From Argopecten irradians (Eukaryota > Mollusca > Bivalvia > Pectinida > Pectinidae): DNA of 64,000 bases. Position numbers and translations under genes: made by a program. How positions within the stretch are numbered: position 1 is the stretch's first letter; every line of letters starts with the position of its first letter. Shown here piece by piece: positions 37,019 through 48,217 of this stretch. Where the stretch lies: NCBI RefSeq assembly GCF_041381155.1, contig NC_091134.1, positions 4,336,001-4,400,000 of the forward strand. The letters run 5' to 3'. Under the pieces are notes generated by a model. It worked only from the letters and a program-made list of their open reading frames with translations. It had not been told where the DNA came from and ran no database searches.

Positions 37019-37065
37019 TTTTTTCCCCTTTGTTACAACGAGCACGACTTGTCCGAAGCCATGTA
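35725..37065 (+). repeat. ~575-bp tandem duplication
   Basis: Copy 1 (about 35725-36260) and copy 2 (about 36300-37065) share 'gaaggtttctcatcacaat', 'gtccctactcaat', 'gatatggacacaa', 'cgaacaacaagtctatt'-like, and 'aataaacggacaatttcaat' in the same order. Copy 2 carries a large T/TTG microsatellite where copy 1 has a short 'ctgtgtttgtccttt'. Copies differ at roughly one base in five to eight, so the event is old. Confidence 0.75.
36926..37024 (+). repeat. T-run and (TTG)n microsatellite
   Basis: Runs of T broken by single G, then about 18 TTG triplets, then T again. It sits inside copy 2 of the 575-bp duplication. Confidence 0.95.
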
Positions 37066-37079
37066 GAGTCGCTTAGAAT

Positions 37080-39700
37080 CCTGATCAGATTGTTTCACCC
37101 ATATAACAGTATGTGTTTATTAATCTTTTGAATATCATTCATTCATTTTATATTTTCAAAGTCTATAAAATGGATGTCCCGGATGCCATCCTGAGGTAGT
37201 TATATAATGTGTATCCAGAAACGGATTTTGTTTAACTGCAAACATTTCATAAAGATATTACGATTCATTAAAAAGGCAGTCGATTTCCAGGGACTAAATA
37301 GTTTATCAGATTATCAATTTCAAGATAATAATTATTATGTAGGTGGATATCTAAACATTTTTGTTATAATATAAATCACTGTTAATAATAATCTTTATTT
37401 CAAATCCACTGCATGTTTACAATTTTCCACGCCTTGTTGTATTGCCAAATGAAAAATAATAAAGATTTGAAAATGTACATTTGGATAAAACATGTAAATA
37501 TTTGTTAAAAAACAGTCATCAATGGAGTATACAAATTGCTATAGACACATTGTAATTTATCAGTCCCGCGACGACATACGTAATCTGAGTTTAGCTGATA
37601 TTTGTCACTGATACTGACACTTTACACACTAGAATAGCCGCATGGACACACAGCACGCCTTAAACAAGCAATGTAGCCAGTTCCTGTCGTAAACCAGCGT
37701 ATCCTTTGTTCGCCTGATACCTGACCAACCTAAGCTTTTCAATGATAGCCATCACATCCTAGTCTAGAGAATCACAACAACACGACAAACATGCTCTCGT
37801 TAGATTAGTTTCACTTTAAATGGAGTTTTGGGTTAGGATAAAAAGCTAGAATAATGTTACGATGGGAAACTAATTATTATAGATAATTTACGAGAGTATT
37901 TACAGGCTGTCCAGCTATCATTGAATTAATATAGACTCATTAACGGAAGCCAATTATAGCCTCGTTATGAACAACTGTTGACAGTGGTTTGAGTACTTCC
38001 GGGTAGTGGTATTGTGTGCCCGGATGTAAGCGTGGCCGGAAAAAAGAAATTATGAAATTATTTTTAAACCCTCGACAACACACGAAACCGGACTTAACAA
38101 AAGGAGGTTTGACTGCTGTCCAAATTGTTCTACAGAAAGTTTAAAAAATTGTTACGATAGATTGAACAATTATTTTGACGAAATTGATAAACCATAAATT
38201 ATTTGATATCCTAAAAATACACATACACAACACAGCAATGTCATTGGAAAGATTGGTCATCGGGCAGTTTACAATGTGTTCTAAAAAGCAACTACTGCGT
38301 GTACACCCGACGAAAGTATAACTCCTAATGACTTCATACGAATTAGATCTCTATCTAAGACGTCATGACTATATCAAATACAACTATTTGACACATTAAA
38401 TCAATATTTTTGTGAAAGAATTGTGTTATACTTGCCACGAACGAAGAATACAAATTTATAAAACAAAGGTCTATTAGGTTTCTGTTAACATTGTTCTCAG
38501 TTTTTTTTATCCACGAAGCGATGTGAAGACTTGAAACACTAAAGAACGTATCCTACAACATTTCATGTTATAGCGCATTATATGAAATTTGATTTAGACA
38601 TTTTCGCAGATATCCTAGGAATCAAATGTTATATATATATACCGAAAGACATTAGCTGGGAATGTCAAATAGTATTCTATCAAATTAGCAGACAGACTTA
38701 CTATTTGCGGATGTAAAATAGTCATACATTTATATCACATTAGTATACTTAATCATCCCTAAAAGCTACAAAATACATATTTACCTACTTGTATCTGATA
38801 ACTGCAAATGTAAAGTGTAATGAAACATTCTGAAGTGAGTTATTGGGTGTGAGTGGTATGGACCATGGTGCCAAACTAGCCATCTGTGATCGCAGCAGAG
38901 ACCGTTCCCAGGTTACTTGGAGAATTAGGGTGACAAATGACGGTGATTGTTCTCATTAATAGATACCTGACACTAAGTTAACACAATTTCTTTAATATCA
39001 CGCACCTGTCTGCACAGTTTATGATAAAATGATTTGATAAAACCCTACATATTTTTGGTTGAATCTTATATTTCAGAATTGTCGCTATTACAGTATTCCG
39101 CTGAGAAAGGTATCCGCGTTATGAATAATTTCTATTCTGTTTTTGGTAGGTAAATACGATCCACAACCTCAATTATTTATTTACTATCATGCTACGATAA
39201 ATGTTTGGGTGCATACAATGTTGTATGGTTGCAGTATTTTTGAGGTAAATGGCAGGCTTTGTAATCATTGGCAGCGTTTGTCGCCATTTCAGCTCCATGA
39301 CCAGACCCTCGTCTGTTCCCTCCGGCACCGTATTCCATTACAACTAAACCAATCTGTACAGTGATTAGTTATACGCTTCTCGGGCCTTAATTGTATAAAA
39401 CTCTCGACATTTGTGTTGAGTGGGCTAAGCGAGGCCTGGAGTAGCTAGTTATCCACAGGTCAGAGGAGTGGGCGACAGAGGGAGCCATTGCATCGCTTTA
39501 TAGAGAGCTATATTCTATTATATGGTGTTACTCCTGATGGTATTATACCGTCTGTAATCCATTATACTCCATATACTTCCTTAGCTGATGGTGATATGTA
39601 CGTCCTTCAATCGGTAATCCATTATGCCATTTTGATGTTTCCACGTGATAACTTGGTCCGTCTATTTGTCCGCCGTACATTAAATCATACAAACCTCCTG
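37080..39700. other. Non-coding stretch, no gene supported
   Basis: No splice-framed coding segment and no repeat that I can define. The plus-strand frame 39143-39364 has no recognisable feature. Confidence 0.4.
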
Positions 39701-39727
39701 ATGGTGTTATGTCTGTTTCATCGTATG

Positions 39728-40057
39728 TTAGTGATGTCCATCTAGATAGCTTTTGGTATGATAGAAAGTTATGACGTTCCGAATAAAGTATAAAATATAC
39801 ACAGTGTCTGCAGTAGCTGGAATTGAAGCTGTAGCTTTTCCGTTTGTCATATTGTTGCTGCACGTGCAAATACGGGTCTCGTTTAACGAAGGTCTTGTTT
39901 CTATTAATACTGTTGTTGCTCCTTGCGCTCCCTCTGATGCTGCTCTTGTTATTGCTATTGTCGTAATTGTTTCTGATTTTATTGTTACCACTGATAGAGC
40001 ATATACGATATTCATCATTTGAACAATAATTATTGGTGTTAATTCATATATATGCAT
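39728..40057 (-). CDS. Possible Thr/Ser-rich exon next to the 66-bp repeat, unrecognised
   Basis: An open minus-strand frame contains VTIKSETITTIAITRAASE, GATTVLIETRPSLNETR and NGKATASIPATADT. This Thr/Ser-rich, short-repeat-like composition matches that of the 22-residue repeat lying upstream on the same strand. A plausible acceptor (atgctctatcag) precedes VTIKSE. The plus-strand frame over the same bases is also open. It may be a 3' exon of the same mucin-like gene; unproven. Confidence 0.3.
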   Translation of the reverse strand: MHIYELTPIIIVQMMNIVYALSVVTIKSETITTIAITRAASEGAQGATTVLIETRPSLNETRICTCSNNMTNGKATASIPATADTVYILYFIRNVITFYHTKSYLDGHH

Positions 40058-40221
40058 GTCTAATTAACACAAAAATATGAAATATAAAAAAAAGTTTTTG
40101 TGAATGCGCAATCAGTACTTCAGTCCATAGTGGTGGTAATGGTGCAAGATAAATAACTTTTGTAACTGATGAAAAATACTAATTCGTCTGCTCCTATTTT
40201 GACAGAGACAAAATACCATTC

Positions 40222-40225
<4 letters not shown>

Positions 40226-40275
<50 letters not shown>

Positions 40276-40276
40276 A
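40226..40276 (+). repeat. C-run followed by A-run
   Basis: Sixteen C then about 34 A interrupted by one G. Runs like this are prone to sequencing and assembly error. Confidence 0.95.
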
Positions 40277-40424
40277 TGACCGACCTTTATTTATTACCCC
40301 GACACTATTTTTTTCCACTTTACTAGGAAAAAAATTAAAGACCGGATTTCGATCTCAGATTCCAGTTTCGGACATTATTTTAGAGTGAAAAGAACTGAAA
40401 AAAAATCTGGTACTGTTACTAATA

Positions 40425-43400
40425 TTATTCTGCTATAATTACATTTTCTACAGCTGTTTCTGTTATTGGTGTAGTTGGTGTTATAACTGAGTATGTTGTT
40501 TGTGATTTTGTACTTGTTGCTGTTTCTAGAATTGGTTTAGTAGGTGCTTTGACCGAGTATGTTGTTGATAATTTGTACTTGTTGTTGTTTCTATTATTGG
40601 TGTAGTTGGTGCTTTGACTGAGTATGTTGTTGATGATTTTGTACTTGTTGTTGTTGTTTCTATTATTTGGTGCTTTGTAGTGGTGCTTGACTGAGTATGT
40701 TGTTGATGATTTTGTACTTGTTGTTGTTTCTATTATTGGTGTAGTTGGTGCTTTGACTGAGTATGTTGTTGATGTGATTTTGTACTTGTTGTTGTTTCTA
40801 TTATTGGTGTAGTTGGTGCTTTGACTGAGTATGTTGTTGTTTTTGTACTTGTTGTTGTTTTCTATTATTGGTGTAGTTGGTGCTTTGACTGAGTATGTTG
40901 TTGTGATTTTGTACTTGTTGTTGTTTCTATTATTGGTGTAGTTGGTGCTTTGACTGAGTATGTTGTTTGTGATTTTGTACTTGTTGTTGTTTCTATTATT
41001 GGTGTAGTTGGTGCTTTGACTGAGTATGTTGTTTGTGATTTTGTACTTGTTGTTGTTTCTATTATTGGTGTAGTTGGTGCTTTGACTGAGTATGTTGTTG
41101 ATGATTTTGTACTTGTTGTTGTTTCTATTATTGGTGTAGTTGGTGCTTTGACTGAGTATGTTGTTGATGATTTTGTACTTGTTGTTGTTTCTATTATTGG
41201 TGTAGTTGGTGCTTTGACTGAGTATTTGTGTTGATGATTTTGTACTTGTTGTTGTTTCTATTATTGGTGTATTGTTGGTGCTTTGACTGAGTATGTTGTT
41301 TGATGATTTTGTACTTGTTGTTGTTTCTATTATTGGTGTAGTTGGTGCTTTGACTGAGTATGTTGTTTGTGATTTTGTACTTGTTGTTGTTTCTATTATT
41401 GGTGTAGTTGGTGCTTTGACTGAGTATGTTGTTTGTGATTTTGTACTTGTTGTTGTTGTTTCTATTATTGGTGTAGTTGGTGCTTTGACTGAGTATGTTT
41501 TTGATGATTTTGTACTTGTTGTTGTTTCTATTATTGTGTGTAGTTGGTGCTTTGACTGAGTATGTTGTTGATGATTTTGTACTTGTTGTTGTTTCTATTA
41601 TTGGTGTAGTTGGTGCTTTGACTGGTATGTTGTTTGTGATTTTGTACTTGTTGTTGTTTCTATTATTGGTGTAGTTGGTGCTTTGACTGAGTATGTTGTT
41701 TGTGATTTTGTACTTGTTGTTGTTTCTATTATTGGTGTAGTTGGTGCTTTGACTGAGTATGTTGTTGATGATTTTGTACTTGTTGTTGTTTCTATTATTG
41801 GTGTAGTTGGTGCTTTGACTGAGTATGTTGTTGATGATTTTGTACTTGTTGTTGTTTCTATTATTGGTGTAGTTGGTGCTTTGACTGAGTATGTTGTTGA
41901 TGATTTTGTACTTGTTGTTGTTTCTATTATTGGTGTAGTTGGTGCTTTGACTGAGTATGTTGTTGATGATTTTGTACTTGTTGTTGTTTCTATTATTGGT
42001 GTAGTTGGTGCTTTGACTGAGTATGTTGTTGATGATTTTGTACTTGTTGTTGTTTCTATTATTGGTGTAGTTGGTGCTTTGACTGAGTATGTTTGTGATT
42101 ATATTGTACTTGTTGTTGTTTCTATTATTGGTGTAGTTGGTGCTTTGACTGAGTATTGTGATGATTTGTTTGTGATTTTGTACTTGTTGTTGTTTCTATT
42201 ATTGGTGTAGTTGGTGCTTTGACTGAGTATGTTGTTTGTGATTTTGTACTTGTTGTTGTTTCTATTATTGGTGTAGTTGGTGCTTTGACTGAGTATGTTG
42301 TTGATGATTTTGTACTTGTTGTTGTTTCTATTATTGGTGTAGTTGGTGCTTTGACTGAGTATGTTGTTTGATGATTTTGTACTTGTTGTTGTTTCTATTA
42401 TTGGTGTAGTTGGTGCTTTGACTGAGTATGTGTGTGTTGATGATTTGTACTTGTTGTTGTTTCTATTATTGGTGTAGTTTGGTGCTTTGACTGAGTATGT
42501 TGTTGATGATTTTGTACTTGTTGTTGTTTCTATTATTGGTGTAGTTGGTGCTTTGACTGAGTATGTTGTTTGTGATTTTGTACTTGTTGTTGTTTCTATT
42601 ATTGGTGTAGTTGGTGCTTTGACTGAGTATGTTGTTGTTGATGATTTTGTACTTGTTGTTGTTTCTATTATTGGTGTAGTTGGTGCTTTGACTGAGTATG
42701 TTGTTTGATGATTTTGTACTTGTTGTTGTTTCTATTATTGGTGTGTAGTTGGTGCTTTGACTGAGTATGTTGTTTTGTGATTTTGTACTTGTTGTTGTTT
42801 CTATTATTGGTGTAGTTGGTGCTTTGACTGAGTATGTTGTTGATGATTTTGTACTTGTTGTTGTTTCTATTATTGGTGTAGTTGGTGCTTTGACTGAGTA
42901 TGTTGTTTGTGATTTTGTACTTGTTGTTGTTTCTATTATTGGTGTAGTTGGTGCTTTGACTGAGTATGTTGTTTGTGATTTTGTACTTGTTGTTGTTTCT
43001 ATTATTGGTGTAGTTGGTGCTTTGACTGAGTATGTTGTTGTTGATGATTTTGTACTTGTTGTTGTTTCTATTATTGGTGTAGTTGGTGCTTTTGACTGAG
43101 TATGTTTTTGATGATTTTGTACTTGTTGTTGTTTCTATTATTGGTGTAGTTGGTGCTTTGACTGAGTATGTTGTTTGTGATTTTGTACTTGTTGTTGTTT
43201 CTATTATTGATGTAGTTGGTGCTTTGACTGAGTATGTTGTTGATGATTTTGTACTTGTTGTTGTTTCTATTATTGGTGTAGTTGGTGCTTTGACTGAGTA
43301 TGTTGTTGATGATTTTGTACTTGTTGTTGTTTCTATTATTGGTGTAGTTGGTGCTTTGACTGAGTATGTTGTTTGTGATTTTGTACTTGTTGTTGTTTCT

Positions 43401-43490
43401 TTTATTGTTGTAGTTTGTGCTTTAACTGAGTAAGTTGTTGACGATTTTTTACGTGTTGTTTCTACTGCTGTTGATGTTGATACCGCTGCT
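40425..43490 (-). CDS. Frameshifted Thr/Ser/Pro-rich tandem-repeat (mucin-like) coding region
   Basis: On the minus strand the 66-bp unit encodes a 22-residue repeat, TTYSVKAPTTPIIE followed by TTTSTKSS (variant TTTSTKSQ). Entry sequence in the same frame (about 43490-43440: AAVSTSTAVETTRKKSS) and exit sequence (TPTTPITETAVENVIIAE then TAA at 40427-40425) keep the composition although they are outside the regular array, which argues for real coding. Mucin-like repeats of this kind carry O-glycans on secreted or surface proteins. Against it, one- and two-base indels break the frame in many units, so this is either a pseudogene, a non-coding minisatellite or a region with consensus errors. The plus strand is also open in one frame (hydrophobic FVLVVVSIIGVVGALTEYVV), which I regard as the shadow. 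Confidence 0.4.
40455..43445 (+). repeat. 66-bp minisatellite, ~45 units
   Basis: The unit is 'ttgtacttgttgttgtttct', 'attattggtgtagttggtgc', then 'tttgactgagtatgttgtt' and a variable 'gatgatt' or 'tgtgatt' junction. Most units are exactly 66 bp, a multiple of three. Edge units are the most diverged (around 40455-40600 and 43390-43445) and the centre is homogeneous, as expected for an array refreshed by unequal exchange. Confidence 0.97.
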
Positions 43491-43499
43491 TCTAAGAAT

Positions 43500-46400
43500 G
43501 CGTTGTTTCGTAATCAATCTATCAGCTACACTGTGTTTATATTATTTATAATGATTAACTAGATTAGCTTTCAGAAAACCTTGGGCAACCATTATTTCAC
43601 AATTCACACTTACTTCCAATCTAGGTCCTTGTATATTTAGAAACTAATTCGACACAGTTACAGTTTCACTTAGAACAATAGCAAAACTTGTGAATATTGA
43701 TTAAACTTTAAGGACACCACTGCCACATCATCATTGAGTTTAAATTAATAAAACTAATGAAATTGAAAAGTACTGCGAACTGGTGAAAAGGCGCATTTTA
43801 ATGTAGATTTATTAAATGGTTTTCCCATCCTACATTCAAAGAAAGTACTGTACTTTATATATTCATAATTGTAAAATGATAAGCCTACATCGAATTTTGA
43901 AAATTACGTCTTCTGATTTGTCACTATGTTTCGATTTAACTATTAGCCTTGGTCTTAAGTAGGCGCACTTGTTTTGTTTGCATGTTTGTTTGTTTGTTTG
44001 TTTTTTTTTTTTTTGCTTTTCTGCTGTCTTACTTTCAATTTTTCAAATTTGCAGAATAATGGAAACCCGAACGTATTGGCCGCCTCGATTTTCATTGAAG
44101 CTAGTTCAATCGATCATACAAGTCCAAATATACAAAACTGATTTGTTTTCTCTCTTATGATTATGGTACATCCTTAATTAAACACTAGACAATCAATGTA
44201 AGGAAGAAAGCACGAGACACAAAGCTGAATATCAGATTACGCATAACAGACGCTGATTAAAAACAACACTACTTGTGATTACTTCGTTAAAGAAATAGAA
44301 ATATTTCATTCCATAATGAAATTTCTTAAACATTTTCTAGAAAGAAGTTGTAGAAATACATCATATTACTGTCACGGTTGATGAAGGTTTCAGCTGTGTA
44401 CCACATGGAAAATGCAATAAATACATCACGAAACACAACATTGGAAAATCATATTTTTATCAACAACGCTCGATGCTGGCGATCTAATGATCTTCTTTGC
44501 ATACTTATGACGATTTATTTCTGAATACTTTTACAAATAATATAGGAAATAAAGAAAGTAATACAATGTAACATGTTAATACAAATAAAATATGAAAACG
44601 CAGATTAATATGCTGGTAAACTGGATAGGTGGCTACCAAAATCCACAAAAGTGCAAATATGGATGAAATATAAGGTGTAATACAGAGACACCTGAACCAT
44701 AAGATACAGACTCAAAAGCGTTCTGGATTTTATGGATGATACTATCATACCCTCGTGAGTTTCCAATTATGTATGTCTAAATTTCAATTAGAGCTATGAT
44801 TAATTAAAGTAAAATGCTAAAACACGTGATAATGGTTCATAAAACAATTGGTGATCACAAGGATATTCGAGGAATATCGATGTTGGGGACTTAATGTAAA
44901 ATGTTATTCACTATAACATAATTAACTTATATTATTATATTAGTACGCTGTACATGTATCTCGATATTTGGTGACTAAAATATACCAATATCTCCTCTAT
45001 CGCTGGTTGAAAGACTATAATGTCCACTTCGGTGGTAAGTTAAGGAAATGAAATATGAGTCTTTGTTACATATATCTAACAACATTTTCTCATACAGACA
45101 CTTAATTTCGATTTCTCTTTTTGCTGTGCATCAAAGCGAATATTACAAAAACAAAAGGTGGGAAATAAAACTACTTGATAATATCATTATCATTCCTTGA
45201 ATATAAATGCTGGTACTAGCATAGGTTGATAATAAATCATCTGTCGGAAAACAACCCTAAGCCACGCTATTTCTAAAGGTTAATGGAAATTTTAACATTG
45301 CTGCTACAAATCCAATACAAGTATTTAATTACAAAAGAAATATATTATTGCCTATTTCGTCAATATCGACAACCTGGTATGATATTTACAATCAGCTACC
45401 CTTTATGAAATAGATTAGGAACTATTGCTCAATAAGGGTACGACATTTAAAAATTTTAATTAATAAATCATTTCGATTTTATATTTTTGATATTTAATAT
45501 ACCTACAAACTGGCTCAAGTGATTACCGTTAAAGCATAAATGACAAATATCTTCGTGTAAAGACAAGTTAATACATGCCGTGTGGTGTCATTTAAGACCT
45601 TCGAAATAACACAGTAGATATAACGGCAGGAAAATCAACGTGGAAAAAGATGCGTGCTGACAACAAAACCACACCCTTTCTGAAAGCACGTGTCCATCTC
45701 ATTCGTTTACATCCAGTAACTATACCTATGTTAAACTGAGTGGGAGTAGATTCATAAAAGATATAAATGGAAGTTGTTAAAATATACAAAAATTCAATCA
45801 CTTTTGTAATAAACGTTTAAGTGCCAATAGTCAATGTTTAAAGCAACTATACTGCTAATTGTGTAATGGTCATCATACTGTAAGTAATTTACATGAGTTG
45901 GACTAAGTATTGTTAGTTTGATAAGTATCAGAAAATAAAAAAATGCATATAGTTGTGAAGAAAACTGTTAATAAAATTGTTGAATTATCTAAATAAGCAT
46001 TGAATTGCTACCAAAGTAGTTTTCAAATGCATGTCGAAGTTGCTTTTTGAAGATATCAATTTTATATGAACTACATACATCAAGTCCAATATGAACCAAC
46101 ACATGGTTGTTTTCAAACTTACAGAAATCAACCCAGGAAATGAGCAAGCAAGATTCGTCTGATAGATTATATTATCACATGACTAATACATTTGCTTATC
46201 CAGAATCACCATTTTCACTTATAATATCAATCGCATAGAGAATCACTTCCCATGGTCTGCAGACTTTCATCTTTAAAGCAATTATCTTAAAAAACGTAAT
46301 TTGAATAGTTATCGCATGTAGACAAATTCAATGAACTGGTGCCACTTTTTCTCAAATAAGAACTGCCTTCAATAATATTGCTATAAATTAGTTTCGCAAC

Positions 46401-46700
46401 GAATGAATAGGATGGTGTTAGTCTGTAAATCATCAATTTTAGAAGGTGTTGGCAAATATTTGTGTCGTTTTAATTAAAGATACTGCTGATGGTGAACGTC
46501 CGCTAATGCGTTGTCATTAAAAACAGTTTATGTACTAAAAATAGATATTTTATGTAAAACATTATTTAGTTTATCGACCCTTAACGGTATGTATGTAGAT
46601 AGATTCTCTTGTGAGAAAACCATCCGTAGTCTATGTTATTAGGTCTGAATGACTTTATTATGGCTGTAGCTTTAAAGAAAAACTAAATGTCATTTTTATC
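43500..46700. other. Non-coding stretch, no gene supported
   Basis: AT-rich. A GTTT/T microsatellite lies at about 43984-44014. Open frames such as 43969-44160 (+) and 45592-45801 (-) have no supporting features. Confidence 0.4.
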
Positions 46701-46734
46701 GAAGGCAAATGTTTCTGTTTTTCTTTTATTTCCA

Positions 46735-47665
46735 TTATTTATACTTCCTTTACGCATTTATTGATTATTTAACCCTTTTATAGATTTTTTTATAACTTAA
46801 CTCCCTTTCATAATTAACCTCCAATCATTACATATGTTTTTATAATCTATCCCCCCTTATGCATCTTTTTTTATAATTCAACTCCCTTTATTCATCTCCC
46901 TTTACGCATCTTTTATTGTAATATATCTCCCTTTATATATCTTTTCTTTATACATAAACGTTATTTATTTTACATCGATTAAGAAACAAGTTATTATACA
47001 ATTTACACAAATCACTTTCGATGGCCAAAATGAAAGTGCGCGACGGGTCTTAGAATGGGAGGAAACCGGAGTGCCCGGAGAAAACCCATTTGATCGAGTA
47101 AGTGACCTCTGACCTTTTCAAGTCTGTGCCGGGGATCGAACCCCGGCCGGCTAGGTGAAAGGTGAGTGGCTTAAACACTACACCACCCGATCACGATGCA
47201 TCTTTTTATAATTTATCTCCCCACACACTTTTTAATAATTTATCTCACCTTATACATCTTTTTTATAATTTATCTCCCCTTATACATCTTTTTTTTAATG
47301 TATCTCCCTCTACAGATTTTTTTATAAAATTTATCTCCCTTTAGACACTTTTTTATCATTCATCTGCCTTTACTTATCTTTCTTATAATTCATCTTACTA
47401 ATACATCTTTTTATAATCCATCTCTCATTATAAAACTTTTTAAAATTTATCTCCCTTTACAATTTTTTATTATGTTTTATCTCCCTTTATACATATTTTT
47501 GGAAATTTTCTCCATTTGTACATCTTTTTATAATTTATCTCCCTTTACACATCATTTTTATCATTTATCTCCTGTAACACATCGTTTTTTATCATAATTT
47601 CCCTTTAGACACTTTTTTATAATCTATCTCCCCCTTTCATATTTTTATAATTTAACTCCCTTTAC
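46735..47665 (+). repeat. Degenerate ~30-bp T-rich tandem repeat field
   Basis: The consensus 'tttataatttatctcccttt' plus 'acacatctt' recurs roughly every 29-31 bases with many changes, on both sides of an inserted SINE. The plus-strand open frame 47162-47344 is a product of this repeat. Confidence 0.8.
46980..47194 (-). mobile_element. tRNA-derived SINE
   Basis: On the minus strand the element begins with a tRNA-like head: A-box region 'tggtgtagtgtttaagcc' (47185-47168) and B-box 'ggttcgatccc' (47142-47132). A GC-rich conserved body follows, 'gggttttctccgggcactcc' continuing 'ggtttcctccc' (47087-47057), a central domain I recall from SINEs of marine invertebrates. The 3' end is uncertain. 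It is not a tRNA gene: the fold ends after the TPsiC-like arm and a long unrelated tail follows. Confidence 0.75.
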
Positions 47666-47699
47666 ACGCCATTTTATTTTGCAAATGGTTTATGGTATA

Positions 47700-48210
47700 G
47701 CTGGTCAGGCAAAGGAAATGAAAACGGAGTATATTGATGACCATAATGAAAATATAACAACAAAATGCGAACAATAAAGTCCTGGATCAAAACTACGTTT
47801 ACCTAAACTGAAGCATTCGTGAAAGGTTGTCGGCTTTGTAATATGTCAAAGCTTTTCAAAATCTATGTTAGTATTCGCCAAAGTAAAAAGCTTCAAACTT
47901 GTATAAAGCCACTGATTTCTTCACACCATATCTCTGCGTCAACTATGTCTAAACCAAACAAATTTTCTCGCGGAATTTCATTACAGGAAAAGCAATTATA
48001 TAGTGTAGTTTTATTAGCGTTATGCAATTTATGCGGAAAAAATAACAAACTAGAATATCTATTTTTTATATGTTCATATTGTCCACATCAGTGTGAACAC
48101 TTAAGTGAAATCAAAGCTGGTACATATTTAGATTAGTCAGTTTTACTACGGATATAAATTCAATAGAAAAATTCTAACTAGATAATTGTAAAGTGTGACT
48201 TTAAAAATGT
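47700..48210. other. Spacer between repeat fields
   Basis: About 500 bases of unique sequence. The open frame 47819-48136 (+) has no known domain and no Kozak or splice support; two CxxC pairs late in it are not enough to call a gene. Confidence 0.35.
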
Positions 48211-48217
48211 ATCATCT

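Noticed and set aside
40950-43433. Plus-strand hydrophobic repeat protein (FVLVVVSIIGVVGALTEYVV)
   Set aside because: It is the complement of the Thr/Ser-rich minus frame. The plus flanks do not continue it, and the minus flanks do continue the other reading.
47130-47194. tRNA gene
   Set aside because: A and B boxes are present, but a SINE body follows and the acceptor stem does not close.
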